A DNA stretch of 64,000 nucleotides, taken from positions 122,915 to 186,914 of the forward strand of contig CAJPGC010000003.1 in assembly GCA_905339405.1 (NCBI GenBank). The letters run 5' to 3'. Shown in pieces: positions 54,040-62,245 of this stretch (positions within the stretch are counted from its first letter, which is position 1; every line of letters starts with the position of its first letter). The notes below the pieces were generated by a model that was not told the origin of the DNA, did no database searches, and saw nothing but the letters and a program-made list of their open reading frames with translations. Made by a program: the position numbers and the translations under genes. This DNA is from an uncultured bacterium. GTDB taxonomy: Bacteria > Desulfobacterota > GWC2-55-46.

Positions 54040-54795
54040 ATGAGAGACAAGTTTACGATAAAAGACCTCCACTTCTGGTACGGCGAAAAAGAGGCGTTGA
54101 AGGGCATAAGCCTCGCCATGAAAGAAAAAGAGGTCACGGCCCTTATCGGCCCCTCGGGGTGCGGCAAGACGACTTTCCTCCGGTGCCTGAACAGGATGCA
54201 CGACCTGTACCCGGGCAACCGTTACGAGGGGGAGATACTGCTTGACGGGAAGAACCTGCTGGAGAAGGGGCTCGACCTCATAAAGCTCCGGAGCCGCGTC
54301 GGCATGGTTTTCCAGAAGCCCACGCCTTTCCCGATGTCCATGTACGACAACATCGCCTTCGGCTTGAAGCTCATGGGCGTAAAGAGCAAATCGGAGATAA
54401 CCGGAAGGGTCGAAAAGGCGTTGAAGGACTCGGCCCTGTGGGACGAGATAAAAGACAGGCTCCACGAGCCAGCTCTCTCTCTTTCGGGCGGCCAGCAGCA
54501 GAGGCTCTGCATAGCGAGGGCGGTGGCCGTCGAGCCAGACGTCATCCTGATGGACGAGCCCTGTTCCGCGCTCGACCCGGTTGCAACTGCCAAGATAGAA
54601 GACTTAATGACCGACCTGAAGCAGAACTATACGGTCGTCATAGTCACGCATAACATGCAGCAGGCCGCGAGGGTTTCCCAGTACACCGGGTTTTTCATGC
54701 TCGGCGAGGTCATAGAGTTCGACACCACTGAGAAGATATTCACGGCCCCGTCCAACAAGCTTACTGAAGACTACATAACAGGGCGTTTCGGCTAA
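54040..54795 (+). CDS. pstB: Phosphate ABC transporter ATPase PstB
   Basis: The 251-residue ATPase has Walker [21 protein letters not shown]-loop [15 protein letters not shown], signature [14 protein letters not shown] and Walker [14 protein letters not shown]. It powers phosphate uptake and contributes, with PhoU, to signalling the phosphate state. Length and motifs are standard. Confidence 0.97.
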   Translation: MRDKFTIKDLHFWYGEKEALKGISLAMKEKEVTALIGPSGCGKTTFLRCLNRMHDLYPGNRYEGEILLDGKNLLEKGLDLIKLRSRVGMVFQKPTPFPMSMYDNIAFGLKLMGVKSKSEITGRVEKALKDSALWDEIKDRLHEPALSLSGGQQQRLCIARAVAVEPDVILMDEPCSALDPVATAKIEDLMTDLKQNYTVVIVTHNMQQAARVSQYTGFFMLGEVIEFDTTEKIFTAPSNKLTEDYITGRFG

Positions 54796-54827
54796 GGCTT
54801 CGGCCTTCGGCCTTGCAAGGAGGAAAG

Positions 54828-55493
54828 ATGACGAGAGAGGCATATCACAAGGCGCTCAGGGACCTCGAGGGCGAACTGCAGCAGATGGCCATGATGGTCG
54901 GCGCCGCGGTGCGCGAATCGATGGAGGCGTTGAAGAGCAGGGACCTGGAGACTTCCAAAAGGATTGTGCACAACGACATACAGGTGAACAGGAAGCGCTT
55001 CGAGATAGAGGAGAGGTGCGTCCGCATCATCGCCACGCAGCAGCCGATGGCCGTTGACCTGCGCATTCTGGCGGCGATAATAAACATCATAACCGACCTC
55101 GAGCGCATAGGCGACCACGCCGAGGGCACCGCGAAGATAAGCCTCGCCATCGGAGATGCGCCGCTGGTGAAGCCCCTTGTCGACCTGCCGAAGATGGCGG
55201 AGAAGGCCGTCTCGATGCTTGAGCGTTGCATGAAAGCCTTTCTCGACAGGGACATAGAGACAGCAAGGAAGATATGCAACGAGGACGACGAGGTAGACGC
55301 CTATTACGACGAGATATACAAGGACCTCGTCCTTCTCATGATAGAGAACCCGAAGCTAATAAAGGACGCCACCTACCTCATCTGGACCGCCCACAACATC
55401 GAGCGGGTCGCGGACAGGGTGACGAACATAGCGGAACGAGTCGTTTATATGGTTACGGGCAAGATGGAGGAGATGAACGTTTCGAAGTATTAG
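54828..55493 (+). CDS. phoU: Phosphate signalling regulator PhoU
   Basis: A 221-residue all-helical protein made of two three-helix repeats, each with the metal-binding E/DxxxD pattern: ITDLERIGDHAEGTAK and AHNIERVADRVTNIAER. The start is the ATG at 54828, directly after AGGAGGAAAG; an upstream TTG is unlikely. PhoU restrains the PhoR kinase when phosphate is plentiful. No phoR or phoB is in the window. Confidence 0.96.
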   Translation: MTREAYHKALRDLEGELQQMAMMVGAAVRESMEALKSRDLETSKRIVHNDIQVNRKRFEIEERCVRIIATQQPMAVDLRILAAIINIITDLERIGDHAEGTAKISLAIGDAPLVKPLVDLPKMAEKAVSMLERCMKAFLDRDIETARKICNEDDEVDAYYDEIYKDLVLLMIENPKLIKDATYLIWTAHNIERVADRVTNIAERVVYMVTGKMEEMNVSKY

Positions 55494-55502
55494 GCTCACG
55501 CT

Positions 55503-55635
55503 GGGCGTTCAGCTGAAAAACGCCCATCTGCTTTGTTGACATCGTCGCTCGCCTGCTCACATACCTTACCAAGTATGCTCCGCGGCTCGCTCCTCATCGC
55601 CTAGCATCTGGGCATTTTTGAATTGAACACGGTGA
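55503..55635. repeat. Palindromic intergenic element after phoU
   Basis: A hairpin GGGCGTT (55503-55509) / AACGCCC (55519-55525) may end the pst transcript. It continues into a longer unit with ATAC/GTAT around ACTTGG-type loops and GCTCGC runs, closing with CTAGCATCTGGGC and ATTTTTGAATTGAACACGG. Similar units are common between genes in several proteobacterial genomes. No gene lies in 55494-55725. Confidence 0.55.
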
Positions 55636-55725
55636 TTGTAGAAAGTACGCCTGCGGTTTTCCTCGTCATCCGCCTTGTCTAAAGCCAATTCTTGCGTTCT
55701 TGGGTTAGTTGAAAAGCTAAAAGAG

Positions 55726-55755
55726 AAAAGGCGAAGGGGGAACCCTTCGCCTTTT
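55726..55755 (-). terminator. Terminator of the HEPN gene cluster
   Basis: AAAAGGCGAAGGG and CCCTTCGCCTTTT pair around a four-base loop, ten bases beyond the HEPN-like gene's stop on the minus strand. Confidence 0.85.
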
Positions 55756-55764
55756 ATATTATAT

Positions 55765-56127
55765 TTAATAAATCTTTGTAAAAATATCTGACGAATGTTT
55801 TATAGCGTCATTTAACATTTGATCAATGTTAGAGACATCGTCCCCATAGTCACATTTATTTCTCCAATCTCTCAGCCAGTCTAGTTTGCGAGCGATATCA
55901 ATTCTTCCATTTTGGGCAAAATGTTTTTTTAGAAGAGAATGATCGTCAGCAGTATATCTGACTTCAAAATGTTGTTTGTCGCGAGCAAAATTACGTGCAT
56001 GGCAAAAAGCAGCAAAGTATGCCCTGCTTACGGCACACCTGAAGGCAGCCTCATTTGAAAAGCTGCCGCCGCTCTGCCCTTGAAGAAATTGAGCTAAGTT
56101 AAGGTATTCTCTCCAATGAAATGGCAT
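55765..56127 (-). CDS. HEPN-like domain protein
   Basis: The 120-residue, all-helical product fits small HEPN proteins: AAFRCAVSRAYFAAFCHARN early and LDWLRDWRNKCDYGDDVSN late. The second segment occupies the place of the R-(4-6 residues)-H RNase motif but reads RNKCDY, without the histidine, so it may be inactive or use the RN-DY variant seen in many HEPN families. It is the last of three tightly packed minus-strand genes, six bases after the one before it. The cluster is AT-rich compared with phoU and glyQ on either side. Confidence 0.72.
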   Translation of the reverse strand: MPFHWREYLNLAQFLQGQSGGSFSNEAAFRCAVSRAYFAAFCHARNFARDKQHFEVRYTADDHSLLKKHFAQNGRIDIARKLDWLRDWRNKCDYGDDVSNIDQMLNDAIKHSSDIFTKIY

Positions 56128-56133
56128 GCGACT

Positions 56134-56679
56134 CTAATGCGGTGAACGAAAATCAGTCGTCACTATAAACCAGCCTGATTTTCCAAAAAGCATAAATTCA
56201 TATTCACTACAGACCTCTTCAATCTTGTCCGTAAGACGTTCTTCATATTTCTCTTGCCGAACATAGAGTGCAAGATATTCATCTTCACTCTCTTGGTCAC
56301 GATATACTTCCAAAGATAAATTCGTATCCTTGCCAAGGTACTTTCTCGCCAGCTGACAAACATGTGGTATTAAATTTGTTATGTCAGAATATTTTAGTAA
56401 GTAGTCACGCACTGTCGCCGGTCTAGGAATAATAATTCCGATTGTTAGTATCTGCTTTAGGGTGGTCTCCATTTGAAACGTTATATCGGTGTTACTTTGT
56501 GACTGGATGCGTTTAGCATATAACTCTTCAATTTCATTGTTTTGCAGTAAGCGCTCTTGTTCGAGTTTGTCAGCCCAGTCTTGCCATGAAAACTCCGGCC
56601 TCGTGTGTTCTGCCGGATTTATCCATGCGTCTGATTCAAAATGAATAATGCTTGTTAGAGCCAATGCGGTTGCCATCAA
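56134..56679 (-). CDS. Unknown 181-residue protein between TIGR04255 and HEPN genes
   Basis: I do not recognise a family. The first 70 residues are helical (IHFESDAWINPAEHTRPEFS, then ELYAKRIQSQSNTD) and the C-terminal half is alternating helix and strand (LSLEVYRDQESEDEYLALYV). There is no signal peptide or membrane segment. It overlaps the TIGR04255 gene by four bases (ATGA) and is followed by the HEPN gene after six, so the three proteins are made together and probably act together. Confidence 0.8.
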   Translation of the reverse strand: MMATALALTSIIHFESDAWINPAEHTRPEFSWQDWADKLEQERLLQNNEIEELYAKRIQSQSNTDITFQMETTLKQILTIGIIIPRPATVRDYLLKYSDITNLIPHVCQLARKYLGKDTNLSLEVYRDQESEDEYLALYVRQEKYEERLTDKIEEVCSEYEFMLFGKSGWFIVTTDFRSPH

Positions 56680-57416
56680 ACGCTCTCCTTAAAAATTGCC
56701 CTCAAGCTATCTGTTATACATCCTTCAAAAATATCTTCTAAAATATTATGTGCATTCTCTACCCATTCTAACGCATCTTGTTTTGAAATCGCTTCTGCTG
56801 TGGCGAGGAAATAATTCAAATCCAAAACATAAGATGAACTTGCCGGAGTTTCTGGTATTGTATTCGTAAGCTGAACTTTACATGAATCTTGTCCGTCACG
56901 GAATGGGATCTCACAACCTACAATAAAACTCTTTAAAAGTTGTGGTAAGCCTTTTCCAAGAAAGGGCTTAAAATCAAAGTACTGATCCAGGTCTACAGTT
57001 TGGCTTGGTATATCTATACGATTTATATAGCGTAAACCAATCCTTTGAAAACTGCTAATATCGACAGTTTCATTTAAAGCACTAAAGGCATTTTCAATTT
57101 TTGGCTTAAAGTCTTCCCAGGTAGAATAAGGTTTTAGTCTGTTTACCGCAAGCAGGCGTGTACCAAGCTGGATAAAAGTTTTCTTATCATCCGTCAAAAA
57201 ACGAATGCGTTGGTCAGGTCGCACCGAATGCTGTAAACCCTCGGCAGTCTTGACGAGTGTTACTTCTTGAAGGGAGATTTCTTCCTTATTCACAAACTCT
57301 TTGCTAATTTTCTCATAAATCAAGCCAGGAGTAGTTAGATCCCATTGGGTATCGGGTGTTAGCCGAAATTCGCAAACTGCTTCTATGATTGGAGGGTTTT
57401 CGTATTTTTTGTGCAC
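56676..57416 (-). CDS. TIGR04255-family protein
   Basis: The 246-residue protein starts with the family hallmark YENPPIIEAVCEFRLTPDTQ and continues with RFLTDDKKTFIQLGTRLLAV and RIGLRYINRIDIP, beta-rich blocks shared by TIGR04255 members. The family has no known function. Members are scattered in accessory regions, often with a small partner gene, which suits a toxin-antitoxin or defence role; this is inference. It is the first gene of the three-gene minus-strand islet. Confidence 0.82.
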   Translation of the reverse strand: MHKKYENPPIIEAVCEFRLTPDTQWDLTTPGLIYEKISKEFVNKEEISLQEVTLVKTAEGLQHSVRPDQRIRFLTDDKKTFIQLGTRLLAVNRLKPYSTWEDFKPKIENAFSALNETVDISSFQRIGLRYINRIDIPSQTVDLDQYFDFKPFLGKGLPQLLKSFIVGCEIPFRDGQDSCKVQLTNTIPETPASSSYVLDLNYFLATAEAISKQDALEWVENAHNILEDIFEGCITDSLRAIFKESV

Positions 57417-57861
57417 GATTTTTACCCTTAGATGTGAAGAATTGGTTTAAGACTGTAGAAAAGAAAAATCAATAGTATGATGTTTTTTTTATGACCTAAA
57501 GGTCCTAACTGCTCATTTAATAAAAGAATTTGGTGGAAATTTATTCTGTTCACTATACTGCAATATAGCTCTACTGTCAATCCTCACTTTTCAGCGGAGG
57601 AGAGAATAGACCCAATAAATATCAACAGTAAATCAGCCAGATTTTTCGCTTCATCCATTTACATCTTTTAAAATAGTGAAGCTGCGCTCCCAAGCTTTTC
57701 TGATTTTTTTTATTTCTAGATTGCTGTGTTTCTATCGGGTCAACGGTGCTCTATATTCAAAATTTTTTCTCTAAACGCAACAGGGGGTTACAGCTTCGCT
57801 GTAACCCCCTGTTCAATGGCTCAAAAATCAGATTCTTCGCTTCGCTCAGAATGACGTATTT
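57417..57861. other. AT-rich gap with a perfect hairpin
   Basis: No gene is supported in these 445 bases. At 57779-57813 a perfect 16-bp stem (AACAGGGGGTTACAGC, loop TTC, and its complement) stands alone without a T-run on either side. A short CATTCTGAGCGAAGCGAAG-type repeat follows at 57835-57855. The promoter of the TIGR04255 cluster must lie near 57,420-57,500 but no clear element is visible. Confidence 0.6.
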
Positions 57862-58233
57862 TCAGCCCTTCATTTTCCCGAGCTGAATCATGGCAGTGGT
57901 GTTGACGCTCAGGAACAGGCCGTCAAATACGAGGTTCTCGACGCCTTTCAGGCCTGATAGAGCCAAAAGATAAATCATCACATAGATTACGGCTCCGCCT
58001 GCTATGAAGCCTAAGGTGCGGCCAATCGGGTGTTTGCGGAATAAAAGGAAAGAAGTCAGAAGATAAACAGGTATGAAAAACAGGTCGGGATATATGAGGG
58101 AATTGTAAGCTTCTTCGGGGAATGCGGCGGGCCTCTCCCAGCTGCCGTTCATTACCGAGAAGACGGCATAAGCCTGAAAGATTCCCCAAACGGCAAACCA
58201 GATTATGGCGAACCACGGTCTGGAAGTTTTCAC
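57862..58233 (-). CDS. Small membrane protein of unknown function
   Basis: The 123-residue product has four predicted membrane helices: FAIIWFAVWGIFQAYAVFSV, LFFIPVYLLTSFLLF, IGRTLGFIAGGAVIYVMIYL and a weaker LVFDGLFLSVNTTAMIQL. I recognise no family. It overlaps the stop of the RraB-like gene by four bases and is probably translated with it. Confidence 0.78.
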   Translation of the reverse strand: MKTSRPWFAIIWFAVWGIFQAYAVFSVMNGSWERPAAFPEEAYNSLIYPDLFFIPVYLLTSFLLFRKHPIGRTLGFIAGGAVIYVMIYLLALSGLKGVENLVFDGLFLSVNTTAMIQLGKMKG

Positions 58234-58592
58234 TCCACCTCCGCGCCCCAGCCCTCGTACCTTGCCTCGAACGTCGCGGCGATTTTTATGAGCTCTTCCG
58301 CCGTGGCCGGGTCTGCCGCGGCTTCAAGCGTCATCTCCACTTCGCCGACTACGGCCCAGCCCTCGCGCCCTTCTTTTGTCTCGGCCGGTTCGATCTCGAT
58401 GATGTTGAAGCCCTTCTTCTCAAGGGTCAACGCGAGCTTCCCGGCCTCGAGCTGGCGCGGGGTCAAGAAGAGGTGCTCGGTCTTGAGGGCGCTCCTCAGC
58501 TCCACGCCTTTTTCCTTCAGGTTCTTCAGTATCTCCCAGTTGCGCCTCAGGTGCTCGTCGAGGCTCTTCTCTATCTGCTCTTCGTTCAGCAT
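58230..58592 (-). CDS. RraB-like protein (RNase E inhibitor fold)
   Basis: A 120-residue protein with the RraB/DUF1260 pattern: VELRSALKTEHLFLTPRQLE, LALTLEKKGFNIIEIEPAE, GWAVVGEVEMTLE and the closing FEARYEGWGAEV, which matches the family's YDGWGT ending. In enterobacteria RraB binds and inhibits RNase E. Whether this protein does so here, where RNase E/G has not been seen, is unknown. It lies downstream of glyQ, separated by repeats. Confidence 0.72.
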   Translation of the reverse strand: MLNEEQIEKSLDEHLRRNWEILKNLKEKGVELRSALKTEHLFLTPRQLEAGKLALTLEKKGFNIIEIEPAETKEGREGWAVVGEVEMTLEAAADPATAEELIKIAATFEARYEGWGAEVE

Positions 58593-58612
58593 GTGATGGC
58601 TCCAGTCTATTT

Positions 58613-58690
58613 CCCCCTCTTTTCTAAAAAGGGGTCCGGGGAGATTAGTAACCGATAATCCCCCTCATTCCCCCTTTAGGAAAGGGGGAG
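58613..58690. repeat. Dispersed repeat family B, copy 3
   Basis: CCCCCTCTTTTCTAAAAAGG, a core with GGGGAGATTAGTAACCGATA and ATCCCCCTCATT, and CCCCCTTTAGGAAAGGGGG. Its right half is nearly identical to the copy starting at 58729. Confidence 0.8.
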
Positions 58691-58728
58691 GAAAACTGCT
58701 ACTCGCAATGGTAAGCCCTCTTATAAGT

Positions 58729-58822
58729 TCCCTCTCAATAGAGGGAGGGGAGGATTTGAGAAGTCAGGAATGCTAAGTTAAAACCGATAATCCCCCTCAT
58801 TCCCCCTTTAGGAAAGGGGGAG
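58729..58822. repeat. Dispersed repeat family B, copy 4
   Basis: TCCCTCTCAATAGAGGGA replaces the usual left hairpin. The right half, AACCGATAATCCCCCTCATT through CCCCCTTTAGGAAAGGGGGA, repeats the 58613 copy exactly over about 40 bases. The unit ends 12 bases before the glyQ stop codon. Confidence 0.75.
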
Positions 58823-58834
58823 GAAAAACCGCTC

Positions 58835-59716
58835 CTAAACCCCGGCCTTCTCCTTGAGGAGCGGGAAGCCGAGCTCTTCCCTCGTCTTCAAATACCCTTC
58901 AGCAGAGCCGCGCGCCAGCGCCCTTACCCTGCCGATAAAGCGGGTCCTTTCGGCAACGCTTATCGCGCCCCTTGCGTCGAGCAGGTTGAACGTATGTGAA
59001 CACTTCAGGCAGAAGTCATACGCCGGAAGATAAAGCCCCTTTTCCATGAGCCTCTTCGCTTCGGCCTCGTACATATCGAAGAGCGTAAAGAGCATCTTCG
59101 TGTCGGCCTCCTCGAAGTTGTAGCGCGAAAACTCGACCTCGGTCCTGTGGTGGACGTCGCCGTAGTTGACGCCCGGGGCCCATTTGAGGTCGTAGACGTT
59201 GTCAACGCCCTGGAGGTACATGGTTATCCTCTCAAGGCCGTAGGTTATCTCGCCTGAAACCGGCTTCAAGTCTATGCCGCCCGCCTGCTGGAAGTAGGTG
59301 AACTGCGTTATCTCCATGCCGTCGAGCCAGACCTCCCAGCCGAGGCCCCACGCCCCCAGCGTCGGGGATTCCCAGTCGTCTTCCACGAACCTTATGTCAT
59401 GGGCGAGCGGGTCTATGCCGAGGGTACGGAGGCTGTCGAGGTACAGGTCCTGTATGTCGTCGGGCGAGGGCTTGAGTATCACCTGGAACTGGTAGTAGTG
59501 CTGGAGCCTGTTCGGGTTCTCGCCGTAGCGGCCGTCCGTGGGCCTCCGCGAGGGCTCCACATACGCGGCCTTCCAGGGCTCGGGGCCGAGCACCTTGAGA
59601 AAAGTTGCCGGGTTGAAAGTGCCCGCGCCTTTTTCCATGTCGTAAGGCTGCACAAGGAGGCAGCCTCTTTCGGCCCAGAACTTCTGCAGGTTCAGGATGA
59701 CGTCTTGAAAATGCAT
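58835..59716 (-). CDS. glyQ: Glycyl-tRNA synthetase alpha subunit
   Basis: The 293-residue class II synthetase subunit has [20 protein letters not shown] at its start, PAAFLK-like and [20 protein letters not shown], and [20 protein letters not shown]. It forms an alpha2beta2 enzyme with GlyS. Length is normal. No glyS follows; the usual glyQ-glyS order is broken here by repeats and the RraB-like gene. The recO gene lies 77 bases upstream on the same strand. Confidence 0.96.
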   Translation of the reverse strand: MHFQDVILNLQKFWAERGCLLVQPYDMEKGAGTFNPATFLKVLGPEPWKAAYVEPSRRPTDGRYGENPNRLQHYYQFQVILKPSPDDIQDLYLDSLRTLGIDPLAHDIRFVEDDWESPTLGAWGLGWEVWLDGMEITQFTYFQQAGGIDLKPVSGEITYGLERITMYLQGVDNVYDLKWAPGVNYGDVHHRTEVEFSRYNFEEADTKMLFTLFDMYEAEAKRLMEKGLYLPAYDFCLKCSHTFNLLDARGAISVAERTRFIGRVRALARGSAEGYLKTREELGFPLLKEKAGV

Positions 59717-59793
59717 GAATCCACTCCTGTTTTGGGAATCTCAAGTGATTATATTACAGGAAACACAAAGGTGAAGTCAAAAAGGCTTTTGCT

Positions 59794-60558
59794 TCAGGCC
59801 TGCGCGCTTTTGAGCTTTGCCATAAAGCGCCTTGTCTTGAGCTCTTTCCCGAGCTGGTATTTTATGAAATCGTACAGAAGACGCTCGCTTTCGTCAAGGA
59901 AGGCGGGGCCGGGCTTGAGGCGGCCGAGCTTCGCGGGCTCCAGCCGGGCCGCCATCGAAAGTAGGGCCGCAGTTCCGGGCGAGACCGCTATGAGGCCGGT
60001 CAACGCCGAAGCGCACGCCCTGCACACGAGCCCGCCTTTGGCCGAGCTGAAGTAGAGCCGCTCGTTCTCTCCTGAGGCTCCGCATGACATGCACCCCGCA
60101 AGGTGCGGCAGATAGCCGGAGAGCGCCAGGAGTTTGACCTCGAAGAAGCGGAGGGCCTCCGGGCCCGAGCCGGATTCCAGAAGCTTGAGGAACGCCACGA
60201 GGCAGTGGTAAGCGTCCGGCAGGACCTGCCCCTCGCGGGTAAGCTCGTTTGTGAGCTCCAGGAGATAGCAGCCGTCGGAAAGCCGCTCTATGTCGGTCTT
60301 GAGGATTGAAAACGCGTCGATTAACGAAGCGTCCTCCACGCGCACGAGCTCGCTCTTGTCGCTGTGGTGGTAAACGATGTTTATGTGGGAGAGCGGGTCG
60401 AGGTTGCCCACGAAGCGCTTTCTGGACCTGCGCGCACCCTTGGCTATGCCCTTGAGCTTCCCCTGTTCGAGCGTGTAGAAAGTGAGAATGCGGTCGGACT
60501 CCCCGAAGTCTATCGAGTGGAGGACGACGCCCCTTGCCCTGTAGGTTCCCTTTTTCAC
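59794..60558 (-). CDS. recO: DNA repair protein RecO
   Basis: A 254-residue protein starting at a GTG that overlaps the mgtE stop (GTGA). The N-terminal OB fold reads RARGVVLHSIDFGESDRILT and LKGIAKGARRSRKRFVGNLD. A four-cysteine zinc site follows near residue 175 (CMSCG...CRACA). RecO loads RecA on SSB-coated DNA with RecR. Longer frames upstream run through mgtE and are not part of it. Confidence 0.94.
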   Translation of the reverse strand: MKKGTYRARGVVLHSIDFGESDRILTFYTLEQGKLKGIAKGARRSRKRFVGNLDPLSHINIVYHHSDKSELVRVEDASLIDAFSILKTDIERLSDGCYLLELTNELTREGQVLPDAYHCLVAFLKLLESGSGPEALRFFEVKLLALSGYLPHLAGCMSCGASGENERLYFSSAKGGLVCRACASALTGLIAVSPGTAALLSMAARLEPAKLGRLKPGPAFLDESERLLYDFIKYQLGKELKTRRFMAKLKSAQA

Positions 60559-61916
60559 AGGAGCCCCATCTTCATGAAGATGGTGGCAAGGCCCAGGAAG
60601 GTGAAAAAGCCGCCGATATCGGTCGAAGCCGTGACGAATATCGAGGAAGAGATGGCCGGGTCTACGTTGAACCGCTTCAAGACCAGCGGGATTATGGAAC
60701 CTATTAGCCCGGCTATCATCATGTTCGCTATCATCGCGAGGAACAGAAGGAGGCCCACCATGATGTTGACGCCGAGGAGATAGGCTACGAGAGCGGCCAG
60801 GCCGCCCGTGAGGCAGCCGTTCGCGAAGCCTACGAAGACCTCCTTCATGAGCACCCACCGGGCGTTCTTGAAGGTGAGCTCGCCTAAAGCCAGGGCGCGC
60901 ACCACGACCGTTATGGTCTGGGTCGCGGCGTTCCCGCCCATGCCCGCGACTATCGGCATGAGGACGGCCAGGAGGACGAGCTGCTCGATCGTGCCTTCAA
61001 AAAACTTCACCACGCTTGCCGAAACCGCGGCGGTGCACAGGTTCAGCATGAGCCAGGGCACGCGCATCCTTATGGACCTGGCTGGCGAGTCGAGGGCGCG
61101 GGCCTCGGTATTCAGGCCCGCCAGCTTGTAGAAGTCCTCGAATATCTCCTCCTCGAGGACGTCCACGATGTCGTCTACAGTAATGCGGCCCACCAGCTTC
61201 CCGTCGTGGTCTACGACCGGGACGGAGATGAGGTCGTACTTCTGGAAGAGCTTTGCGACCTCCTCCTGGTCCATGTCAGTGCTGACCTTGATGGGGTCGC
61301 GTTTTGTTATCGTTATGATCGGCGTCTTCGGGTCGGCGAGTATGAGCTTGTCGAGGGGGACGGCCCCGGTGAGGCGGCCTTCCTTGTCGATGACGAAGAC
61401 GTTCGATATGTTTTCTATCTCGTGTGCTTTTTTCCGGACCTCTTCGACCGCCTCTTCGACGGTGGCCGTTTCATGGACGGCCGCGAGCTCGGCCTGCATC
61501 TTGCCGCCGGCCGTGTCCTCGGCGAACACGAGGAGCTTCTGGACGGCGATGGCCTCTTGCCTGTCGATTCCGTCGAGTACCTGTTTTGCTTCCTCGACCG
61601 GCAGCTCGGAGATGACGTCTGCGGCGTCGTCTGTCTCCATCTCGTGGACTACGTCGATGAGCTCTTCAGAGGAGATGGACGAGATGAGGGCTTTCCTGCG
61701 GCGCTCGTCAACCTCGAGGAGGACGGCGGAGGCCTTGTCAGGCGGGAGGAACTTGAAGACCTTTACGGCCTCGTCTTCCTCGAGGGCCGCGACCAGCCTG
61801 CCGATGTCAGAGGTATGGAGCTCCTCGAGAAGGGCCGCGACTTCGTTTTCGCGCCCTGCCTCGATAAGGCCCTTCACCTCTTCGATGTGGTCGTTTTTGA
61901 CCTCGATAGCCGTCAT
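60555..61916 (-). CDS. mgtE: Magnesium transporter MgtE
   Basis: The 453-residue protein has the N-terminal superhelical MgtE_N domain (residues about 5-130), two CBS domains (VFVIDKEGRLTGAVPLDKLI and ISVPVVDHDGKLVGRITVDD) that sense Mg, a connecting helix and five membrane helices with the selectivity region VAGMGGNAATQTITVVVRAL. It imports Mg2+ when the CBS domains are unloaded. It is coupled to recO. The 5' leader shows no M-box riboswitch. Confidence 0.95.
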   Translation of the reverse strand: MTAIEVKNDHIEEVKGLIEAGRENEVAALLEELHTSDIGRLVAALEEDEAVKVFKFLPPDKASAVLLEVDERRRKALISSISSEELIDVVHEMETDDAADVISELPVEEAKQVLDGIDRQEAIAVQKLLVFAEDTAGGKMQAELAAVHETATVEEAVEEVRKKAHEIENISNVFVIDKEGRLTGAVPLDKLILADPKTPIITITKRDPIKVSTDMDQEEVAKLFQKYDLISVPVVDHDGKLVGRITVDDIVDVLEEEIFEDFYKLAGLNTEARALDSPARSIRMRVPWLMLNLCTAAVSASVVKFFEGTIEQLVLLAVLMPIVAGMGGNAATQTITVVVRALALGELTFKNARWVLMKEVFVGFANGCLTGGLAALVAYLLGVNIMVGLLLFLAMIANMMIAGLIGSIIPLVLKRFNVDPAISSSIFVTASTDIGGFFTFLGLATIFMKMGLL

Positions 61917-62012
61917 TCAGGAAAACCTTGTTGAATTAAGGGGTTGGCCCGTACATTGGAATACCTGGCCTGATAAGCCGGAAGGCTGAAACTGAAAATC
62001 TTATTTGAAAAA

Positions 62013-62041
62013 AGGTAGCACCGGCGGGCAGATAAGTCAAT
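62013..62041 (-). promoter_or_regulatory. Promoter of mgtE-recO
   Basis: On the minus strand TTGACT (62041-62036) and TACCTT (62018-62013) are 17 bases apart and 97 bases before the mgtE ATG. The leader between them has only a weak GC hairpin around GCCTTCCGGCTTATCAGGC. Confidence 0.6.
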
Positions 62042-62117
62042 GAGAATGAGGGGATGGAGGGGAGAAAAGAAGGGGGAAGAGCGGATTCGTAGAGCGGGCT
62101 GTGCCCACCAGTTCAAC

Positions 62118-62152
62118 TGCCGCTCGCAATGACAGTTTGGTGGCGCAGCCCA
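62118..62152. repeat. 35-bp direct repeat left of the GNAT gene
   Basis: The sequence from TGCCGCTCGCAATGACAG to CGCAGCCCA occurs again at 62886-62920 in the same direction with a single G/A difference. The two copies bracket the acetyltransferase gene. Confidence 0.85.
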
Positions 62153-62245
62153 CTATACCAGCTGCCGTGCAAATCACTCGCATGGAAAAACAGGTGTTTT
62201 TGTAATAAGATTAAAGGGCAACCCAGACGGCTTATCAGTCAATTT

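Noticed and set aside
22609..58822. CRISPR array
   Set aside because: Repeats are few, far apart, hairpin-ended and not regularly spaced. No cas genes are present.
61917..62035. M-box magnesium riboswitch before mgtE
   Set aside because: The leader is short and lacks the conserved M-box blocks and terminator hairpin.
62129..62245. N-terminal extension of the GNAT protein
   Set aside because: The first 39 codons overlap the 35-bp repeat and do not fit a GNAT fold.
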